Positions 7,205 through 11,235 of a stretch of DNA of 11,235 nt are shown here, piece by piece. Where the stretch lies: assembly GCA_903872785.1 (NCBI GenBank), contig CAIQLZ010000094.1:1-11235 (forward strand), in the 5' to 3' direction. The translations under genes and the position numbers were made by a program. The notes beneath the pieces were generated by a model. The model was not told where the DNA came from. It worked only from the letters and a program-made list of their open reading frames with translations, and searched no databases. Numbering within the stretch: position 1 is the first letter of the stretch; every line of letters starts with the position of its first letter. The DNA comes from Candidatus Levyibacteriota bacterium. Lineage in GTDB: Bacteria; Patescibacteriota; Microgenomatia; Levybacterales; UBA12049.

Positions 7205-7564
7205 TTACAAACTATTTACCCTAATGGGTGCTTTAAAAATGGGTTTCGGACTTGGAGTCGGGGTAGCAATAACGAGTCTCCTAACGTTATTTATATTAAT
7301 TGTAGATGTTTTTGTGGGAGTTACAGTTAATGGTGGAGTCGGAGTTGAAGTTCCCGAAACTTCAAGTGTTATAGCCGGGGAAATCTTTGAGCTTTCAGTA
7401 GCGGCAATTGTAGGCTCCAAAGTTACGATGGGAGTTGAGCTGATTTTTACAGACTCTTTTTCTCCTATAGAAGTATTAGATTTTGTACCTAAAAAATATG
7501 AGATTGCACCAACAAAAACAAGGGCCACTAATAGTGCAATAATAATTAAAACCTTATTTTTCAC
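7205..7564 (-). CDS. Small membrane-anchored Thr/Pro-rich protein, function unknown
   Basis: I do not recognise a family. The 119-residue product starts with a short basic N-terminus and a hydrophobic helix (about 4-25, VLIIIALLVALVFVGAISYFL). From about 44 to 108 it is rich in Thr, Pro, Ser and Val (TPIVTLEPT, TPTPPLTVTPTKT, ATPTPSPKP), and it ends in a short basic tail. It looks like a type II anchored or secreted stalk, similar in composition to the linkers of the large surface protein at the left edge. The start is GTG at 7564; there is no internal Met and no Shine-Dalgarno. A TTGACA-17-TAAAGT promoter ends 7 nt before the GTG, which supports this start and a leaderless mRNA. A longer open frame on the opposite strand is judged to be its shadow. 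It lies 98 bp upstream of mraY on the same strand, but mraY has its own promoter. Confidence 0.65.
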   Translation of the reverse strand: MKNKVLIIIALLVALVFVGAISYFLGTKSNTSIGEKESVKISSTPIVTLEPTIAATESSKISPAITLEVSGTSTPTPPLTVTPTKTSTININNVRRLVIATPTPSPKPIFKAPIRVNSL

Positions 7565-7571
7565 TAAACGG

Positions 7572-7600
7572 ACTTTACTACTAATCTCTTAAATTGTCAA
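7572..7600 (-). promoter_or_regulatory. Promoter of the Thr/Pro-rich small protein
   Basis: On the - strand a perfect TTGACA (7595-7600) is followed after 17 bp by TAAAGT (7572-7577), 7 nt before the GTG start at 7564. The predicted transcription start coincides with the start codon. Confidence 0.6.
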
Positions 7601-7641
7601 TGGCAGATGATATTTTTAATATCAGCGGCTAAGAAGTCAAA

Positions 7642-7670
7642 TTGAATTAAAAGCACAAATTTAGTATCAT
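7642..7670 (+). promoter_or_regulatory. Rightward promoter-like sequence
   Basis: On the + strand, TTGAAT (7642-7647) and TATCAT (7665-7670) are 17 bp apart, with 4/6 and 5/6 matches to the consensus boxes. Transcription would start near 7677 and run into the complementary segments at 7728-7843. No real coding gene follows on this strand before 8484. AT-rich sequence makes chance matches likely. Confidence 0.35.
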
Positions 7671-7727
7671 TACCCTACAATTATGCCAACTAAAAATTTA
7701 ACTTGCCGTTTTCTGACTAATTCGGGC

Positions 7728-7843
7728 GGTTGCAAATCCTGAAAAAGCAGGTAAAGACGCAAGGATAACCCCCTATATTATTGGCCAACCATGATCATGC
7801 GGCCTTATAGGCACTACAATACAAAAAAGCTATTCAGGATTTG
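7728..7843 (+). ncRNA. Possible structured RNA with alternative pairings
   Basis: Several complementary segments are nested here. GGTT (7728-7731) can pair with AACC (7767-7770), and ATCC (7736-7739) with GGAT (7763-7766). CCTG (7738-7741) can pair with CAGG (7748-7751). CCTATA (7772-7777) can pair with TATAGG (7806-7811), with GGCC (7783-7786) to GGCC (7801-7804) inside. CAAATCCTGAA (7733-7743) is perfectly complementary to TTCAGGATTTG (7833-7843), which competes with the local stems. GCAAA (7732-7736), an A-rich hairpin loop and GACGCAA (7756-7762) occur in the same order as in c-di-GMP-I (GEMM) riboswitches, but the rest of that consensus is not met and extra bases are present. A new or degenerate RNA, or chance, are all possible. 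Confidence 0.3.
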
Positions 7844-7944
7844 AAGTTGAAAAACCAATGGATTAAATTCCTCTAACCAAACGCCCCAATTAAACGCTAC
7901 TTTTACCTGCACGGGAAACAGAAATAAAAACATCGAAGCAAAAT

Positions 7945-7969
7945 AATATTTCTATATTATAGTAATATT
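7945..7969. repeat. 25-bp AT-rich imperfect palindrome
   Basis: Eleven of twelve arm positions pair around a central base at 7957 (arms AATATTTCTATA and TATAGTAATATT, with one T-T mismatch). It begins 22 nt beyond the stop of the 144-residue protein and, on that strand, is followed by ATTTTG. It could act as a weak terminator or as an operator; the low GC content argues against an efficient intrinsic terminator. Confidence 0.4.
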
Positions 7970-7990
7970 GTCACAATGAAAAACTGTATG

Positions 7991-8425
7991 CTATCTCTTT
8001 GGAGAATATGCGCCGATTAATTTTTTGAGTCTTTCGAATGCGGGTTTTGTATTCATTCCTTTAAGCCGAAAAAGGAATGACTTACCTCCCGGCCCCGTAC
8101 CAAAAGCAATTACGGGAATTCTTTTCCCCTCATCAGGAATAGTAAATTTATTTGAAAAAGCAGGATGATCTTTATTTTCAGGAAGCATAAGAGATCCAAT
8201 AAATGATACATAATTAGAAGGAAAGCTCCTTGAGGTATCATCTGCCCAGGATATAAAATCTACACTATCTTCTTTCTTTGATTGATCGTAAGCTATCAGA
8301 AAAAAAGTGTCCAAATCCTTCGTGCCCTTCCCTAAATTATCAAATTTAACGGGACGCAAGTCTTTAAGAAAGTCTTTTACTTTCTGTTTTAAAATTTCTT
8401 TTGCAACTACTGCATCAACGCTCAT
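7991..8425 (-). CDS. Conserved-looking cytosolic protein, function unknown
   Basis: I do not recognise this 144-residue protein. It has no signal peptide or membrane segment. It opens with a charged helical stretch (about 8-23, AKEILKQKVKDFLKDL). A middle region is rich in aromatic and acidic residues (DTFFLIAYDQ at 39-48, DFISWADDT at 56-64). Near the end come IPVIAFGTGPGGKSFLFRLKGM (about 103-124) and a basic tail with PAFERLKKLIGAY (128-140). The glycine-rich GTGPGGKS is not a proper Walker A motif (no GxxxxGK[ST] spacing) and looks more like a turn between strands. The coding frame is long for such AT-rich DNA, ends in TAG, and has a TATAAT box 6 nt before its ATG, so it is probably a real leaderless gene. 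It is divergent from the glycosidase-family gene, with which it must share upstream DNA. Confidence 0.75.
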   Translation of the reverse strand: MSVDAVVAKEILKQKVKDFLKDLRPVKFDNLGKGTKDLDTFFLIAYDQSKKEDSVDFISWADDTSRSFPSNYVSFIGSLMLPENKDHPAFSNKFTIPDEGKRIPVIAFGTGPGGKSFLFRLKGMNTKPAFERLKKLIGAYSPKR

Positions 8426-8431
8426 AAAGAA

Positions 8432-8463
8432 ATTATAATACTTTTTTTTTGCATTTTGGACAA
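8432..8463 (-). promoter_or_regulatory. Promoter of the 144-residue protein gene
   Basis: On the - strand overlapping boxes TATTAT (8435-8440) and TATAAT (8432-8437) lie directly before the ATG at 8425. TTGTCC (8458-8463) is 17 bp upstream of TATTAT. The TATAAT ends 6 nt before the ATG, so a leaderless or nearly leaderless mRNA is expected. A run of nine A residues lies between the boxes. Confidence 0.5.
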
Positions 8464-8477
8464 TACTTCGCTAAGAT
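8449..8477 (+). promoter_or_regulatory. Weak promoter of the phosphodiester glycosidase gene
   Basis: On the + strand TAAGAT (8472-8477) ends 6 nt before the ATG at 8484, with TTGCAT (8449-8454) 17 bp upstream. Both boxes are partial matches (4/6 and 3/6). The position matches the leaderless pattern of the neighbouring genes. It overlaps the opposite promoter over 8449-8463. Confidence 0.35.
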
Positions 8478-8483
8478 GATTCC

Positions 8484-9269
8484 ATGAAACGGCTAATGAC
8501 ATTCATAGTTATTCTATGTATTTTTGGCATGGCTGTATTCTTTATTAGAAGCACCAACAAAAATAATGGAAATGTTCTTCCTGCAGCTACTACTAATATT
8601 ATTTCCACGCCTAGTCCAGCGCTTACTTTAAAGCAATCAATAGTTATTGATGTTGAAGGAATTCCTACCCGCATATCCTGGGCTATTGTAAATCCTGAAC
8701 AAATTGAATTATATTCGAATTTAAAAGACCAGCATCTCTCGGAACAAATTAAAGTTGATAAAAGCTGTCAAATATTAATTAACGGAGGATTTTATTCAAA
8801 AGAAAACACCCACTTAGGGCTTTTTATAAATAATTTTGAGGTTATTTCAAAATCAATAGAAAGCTCTCTTTTTAACGGTTTTTTATGGATAGACGATAAT
8901 AATGTCTCAATCAGCAGTAATCCACCCAATACTAAGCCCCGCATTGCAATTCAATCGGGACCTTTACTTTTTAAAAATGGTGAACCCTTACCCCTTAAAA
9001 TAAACAATGATGAACCAAGCCGGCGTATTGTTGCAGCAGTTACAAATGATAATAAACTTATTTTTCTGGCATTTTACCGTGATTTATCCGAATACGAAGG
9101 ACCAAGACTTGAGCTGCTCCCTGAAATTATTAATTCATTCAAAAAACAAACAAATATTGACATTGTTGACGCAATCAATCTTGATGGAGGAAGCGCTTCG
9201 GTATTTATCACAAGCTACACAAGACTGAATGAGATCGCGCACATCGGAAGCTACTTCTGCGTAAAATAA
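8484..9269 (+). CDS. Exported phosphodiester glycosidase (NAGPA/DUF2233) family protein
   Basis: The 261-residue product has a basic N-terminus and one hydrophobic helix (about 5-22), then a short Ser/Thr/Pro spacer (STPSPALTL, 41-49), so it should be anchored at or released from the outer face of the membrane. The rest fits the NAGPA family: ILINGGFYSK (97-106), AIQSGPLL (155-162), PSRRIVAAV (178-186) and DAINLDGGSAS (229-239). Known members include the lysosomal enzyme that uncovers mannose-6-phosphate by removing GlcNAc from a phosphodiester, and bacterial proteins acting on or near the cell wall. Inference: hydrolysis of a sugar-1-phosphodiester bond in a surface glycan or wall polymer; the substrate cannot be read from the sequence. 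The ATG at 8484 gives an intact signal region; no Shine-Dalgarno is present. Its stop is one base from the end of glmS on the opposite strand. Confidence 0.88.
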   Translation: MKRLMTFIVILCIFGMAVFFIRSTNKNNGNVLPAATTNIISTPSPALTLKQSIVIDVEGIPTRISWAIVNPEQIELYSNLKDQHLSEQIKVDKSCQILINGGFYSKENTHLGLFINNFEVISKSIESSLFNGFLWIDDNNVSISSNPPNTKPRIAIQSGPLLFKNGEPLPLKINNDEPSRRIVAAVTNDNKLIFLAFYRDLSEYEGPRLELLPEIINSFKKQTNIDIVDAINLDGGSASVFITSYTRLNEIAHIGSYFCVK

Positions 9270-9270
9270 A

Positions 9271-11034
9271 TTATTTGACAGTGACGCTTTTGGCGAGGTT
9301 TCGGGGCTTATCCGGATCTTTAATTCCCCTTTTTAACGCCAGATAATAAGCTAAAAGCTGAGAAATCACAACTTGGGGAATAATTGTCGCATCTCCTACG
9401 TCTGCAGTTTCTAAAAACCTGTCAAAAACAGTGTTATTTTTCGGCCCGACGCCGATAATAAATCCGCCCCGGGCTTTTATTTCCTGAGCGTTGGAAATAA
9501 TATCATTATATGTTTCATCATTGGGAGCAAAAACAATGCAGGGGGCTCCTTTTTCAATAAGCGCAATCACTCCATGCTTTAATTCTCCTCCCGCAAATCC
9601 TTCCGCATGAATACAGGCAGTTTCTTTTAATTTTAAGGTAGCCTCTAAAGCTGTAGCATAAGATAATCCGCGGCCGATAATGTAAATATGTTCTTTGTGT
9701 TTTAATTCATCTGCCATTTTTTGTAATGTTTTATTAAATTCGTCTTTAAAAATTTCTCTTACATTTTTCGCTGCCTTCATCAAAAGATTTTTGCCCTGTG
9801 TTTGTTTTCTGGCTAATGAATAAGCCGCAAGAATTAAGACAGAAATCATTGCGATAAAAGCTTTCGTAGACACTACTGCTTTTTCCTGGCCGGCTCCCAA
9901 AAGAATTTTATAATCAGCCTGCCTATAAAGAGTGGATCCCAACACATTGACTATTGCCGCGATCTTACAGCCTTTCTTTTTGGCCTTAGCAACAGGATCA
10001 ACAACATCAATAGTCTCTCCGGATTGGGAAATAGGAATTACCAGGCTTTTATCAGTTAAATAATCCTCCAGATAATCAAATTCTGACCCGATAGAAAAAT
10101 TAACGTGTTTTTTGGCAATTCTTGAAAAAAGATATGTACCGGCTATTGCAGCATAAGAAGCAGTACCGCATCCGAGCATAAAAGTTCCAAAAGCCTGATC
10201 AATTAATTTCACCAGCTGATTTATCTCAACTGTGTAATTAAGGGCTATATTCTCTATAACTCTTGGTTCTTCCTGAATTTCTTTAAGCAAAAAGTGTTTG
10301 TATTTTCCTTTTTTTGTATCTTCAAATTTCCAATCTAATGCATAAATATTCGGTTTTATTTCCTGCCCTTTAGGCAGACTTATTAGCTTTAATTTCTCTC
10401 CTAAGATTACCATTTGATTATCCTCCAGGAAAACTACTTTATTTGTATGTTTCACTATGGCAGAGGCATCTGATGCGACAAACAGCTCTTTGCCTCCAAT
10501 GCCTGCGATAAGAGGGGAACCAGTTTTGGCGGCAACTATTTCTTTGGATACCGCATTGGCAACTACAACTGCATTTAAACCTTTAAGTGAATTAAAAGCA
10601 TCTCTGACTGAGGAAGAAAAGCCTTCGCGTTTAAGATTTTCTTCAACCAGATGAGGAATTACTTCAGTATCGGTTTCCGAAATAAATTTATGGCCTTTTT
10701 CAATAAGCTCTGCTTTTAATTCCTGAAAATTTTCTACAATTCCGTTATGCACAACTGCAATTGTTTTTGTACAGTCTAAATGAGGATGAGCATTTTTTTC
10801 GGTCACTCCCCCATGAGTTGCCCACCTTGTATGCCCGATGCCTAATATGCTTTTGGGCAAATGCACTTTTGCGTCTCCTATTTTCCCGACATGTTTTTCG
10901 TAAACTAATTTTTTTCCTTGTTTTACCGCAATTCCCCAAGAATCATAGCCCCTATACTCAAGAAGCTTTAGTCCTTCAAGAACAGTTTCTGCCGCGCCGT
11001 TTTCTTTGCCTACGTAACCGAATATTCCGCACAT
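9271..11034 (-). CDS. glmS: Glutamine--fructose-6-phosphate aminotransferase (isomerizing) GlmS
   Basis: GlmS converts fructose-6-phosphate and glutamine into glucosamine-6-phosphate and glutamate in the cytosol, the entry step to UDP-GlcNAc for peptidoglycan. The 587-residue protein is complete. The class II glutaminase domain starts MCGIFGY with Cys2 as nucleophile and has GHTRWATHGG (67-76), HNGIVEN (96-102) and the SETDTEV loop (119-125). Two SIS domains follow: GCGTASYAA (288-296) with SQSGET (336-341) and EKAVVSTKAF (384-393), then GRGLSYATALEA (454-465) and AEGFAGGELKHG (477-488). The end DPDKPRNLAKSVTVK matches the family, except that the last residue is usually Glu. The start is fixed by Cys2. 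No glmS ribozyme-like leader is possible here, because the upstream gene ends 3 nt before the ATG; the two are likely co-transcribed. No Shine-Dalgarno is seen. Confidence 0.97.
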   Translation of the reverse strand: MCGIFGYVGKENGAAETVLEGLKLLEYRGYDSWGIAVKQGKKLVYEKHVGKIGDAKVHLPKSILGIGHTRWATHGGVTEKNAHPHLDCTKTIAVVHNGIVENFQELKAELIEKGHKFISETDTEVIPHLVEENLKREGFSSSVRDAFNSLKGLNAVVVANAVSKEIVAAKTGSPLIAGIGGKELFVASDASAIVKHTNKVVFLEDNQMVILGEKLKLISLPKGQEIKPNIYALDWKFEDTKKGKYKHFLLKEIQEEPRVIENIALNYTVEINQLVKLIDQAFGTFMLGCGTASYAAIAGTYLFSRIAKKHVNFSIGSEFDYLEDYLTDKSLVIPISQSGETIDVVDPVAKAKKKGCKIAAIVNVLGSTLYRQADYKILLGAGQEKAVVSTKAFIAMISVLILAAYSLARKQTQGKNLLMKAAKNVREIFKDEFNKTLQKMADELKHKEHIYIIGRGLSYATALEATLKLKETACIHAEGFAGGELKHGVIALIEKGAPCIVFAPNDETYNDIISNAQEIKARGGFIIGVGPKNNTVFDRFLETADVGDATIIPQVVISQLLAYYLALKRGIKDPDKPRNLAKSVTVK

Positions 11035-11037
11035 AAT

Positions 11038-11235
11038 TTAATTAGATCCGACTATTCTAACAACTTCTGAAAGATTTTCAACCTCTGCGTCAGACTTAAA
11101 ACCCTTGATTGGATTTTGATTTTCCGCGAACCAGCCTCTTTTTACCCAAATGGTAAAAACTTGCTCCATGCATTTCTTGGCAGAATATAATATTTCTAAT
11201 TTATCATCAATTAAAAATATCTTTGAATTTTTATA
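11038..11235 (-). CDS. HAD-like hydrolase, C-terminal part (5' partial)
   Basis: The - strand frame is open from the window edge to a TAA at 11038, giving the last 65 residues. KIFLIDDKLEILYSAKK (visible 5-21) matches the region around the acidic motif IV of HAD-fold hydrolases, where a DD pair binds Mg. It is followed by FTIWVKRGWFAEN (27-39) and GFKSDAEVENLSEVVRIV (45-62), the pattern of a late strand and of the end of small HAD proteins. The nucleophile and the other motifs are outside the window, so substrate and subfamily are open. It ends 3 nt before the glmS start, suggesting one transcript, but HAD proteins are too diverse to infer a role in hexosamine metabolism. Confidence 0.65.
   Translation of the reverse strand, partial: YKNSKIFLIDDKLEILYSAKKCMEQVFTIWVKRGWFAENQNPIKGFKSDAEVENLSEVVRIVGSN

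Larger units (their letters stand above)
7591..7990. other. 400-bp region without a convincing gene
   Basis: No frame on either strand gives a believable protein here; stops are frequent in all frames. The stretch holds the -35 of the leftward gene, a rightward promoter-like sequence, a set of complementary segments that could form an RNA (7728-7843), and an AT-rich dyad near the right end. Short open stretches such as PEKAGKDARITPYIIG (+, from 7738) and ALQYKKAIQDLKLKNQ (+, about 7811-7858) look somewhat protein-like, so part of it could be decayed coding sequence. I cannot identify a parent gene. Confidence 0.6.

Noticed and set aside
7098..7592. Open frame of 164 codons on the + strand opposite the Thr/Pro-rich small protein
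   Set aside because: It starts with TTG inside mraY, has no promoter, and mirrors the Thr/Pro frame (Val/Gly-rich shadow). The - strand frame has a basic-plus-hydrophobic N-terminus and a perfect TTGACA promoter.
7683..7742. 19-residue + strand ORF just after the rightward promoter-like sequence
   Set aside because: Too short and without recognisable features; its end overlaps the RNA-like segments. It could be a leader peptide, but there is no downstream gene for it to regulate.
7789..7791. In-frame TGA that might be read as glycine (alternative code)
   Set aside because: ftsW ends properly at TGA with the classical ATGA overlap to murG, and no conserved gene in the window contains an internal TGA, so the standard code fits.
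7717..7875. Possible decayed recombinase-like or other coding remnant in the 7.6-8.0 kb gap
   Set aside because: Readable stretches occur in two frames with stops and frame changes, but none has a family motif (for example no RHxxATxL or GHxxxxTT), so no pseudogene is called.
9271..9330. Intrinsic terminator between the glycosidase gene and glmS
   Set aside because: Only one base separates the stop codons, and I see no stem followed by a T-run at either end.

Overview
The window looks like a chromosomal piece of a small-genome, AT-rich bacterium of the Candidate Phyla Radiation, most probably Microgenomates-like. This placement is inferred from gene style, not from a marker tree. The signs are a compact, pared-down division and cell-wall (dcw) cluster, a very short FtsQ-like protein, Thr/Pro-rich surface linkers, a DUF4082-type exported protein, and the absence of Shine-Dalgarno sequences. 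The standard bacterial code with TGA as stop fits, because ftsW ends in TGA.

Left edge (1-927, + strand): the 3' part of a secreted or surface protein. It has Thr/Pro linkers, an eight-cysteine PSI-like module and a C-terminal DUF4082-like domain. It converges on the dcw block across about 110 bp with no recognisable gene.

Centre (1038-7106, - strand): mraY - ftsW - murG - ftsQ-like - ftsA - ftsZ, tightly packed and partly overlapping. MraY and MurG make lipid I and lipid II, the SEDS protein FtsW polymerises glycan, FtsQ-like links the membrane complex, FtsA anchors FtsZ, and FtsZ forms the ring. No Mur ligase, murB, ddl, ftsI, ftsL or mraZ gene lies among them. A promoter is visible directly in front of mraY and a second, good one between ftsA and ftsZ.

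Right of the cluster: a small membrane-anchored Thr/Pro-rich protein (7205-7564, -). Next is a stretch of about 400 bp without a convincing gene (7591-7990), holding a + strand promoter-like sequence followed by nested complementary segments that may form a structured RNA. Then come an unknown cytosolic protein (7991-8425, -) and, divergent from it across only 58 bp, an exported phosphodiester glycosidase (NAGPA/DUF2233) family protein (8484-9269, +). This converges with glmS (9271-11034, -) with one base between them. glmS makes the glucosamine-6-phosphate that feeds UDP-GlcNAc, the substrate of MurG. Upstream of glmS, 3 nt away, is the 3' end of a HAD-like hydrolase gene that runs off the window.

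The most interesting points are: a consistent layout of -10 boxes 6-7 nt before start codons, which predicts leaderless transcripts; the mini-FtsQ; altered motifs in MraY and MurG; the PSI-like cysteine module; and the possible structured RNA at 7728-7843.
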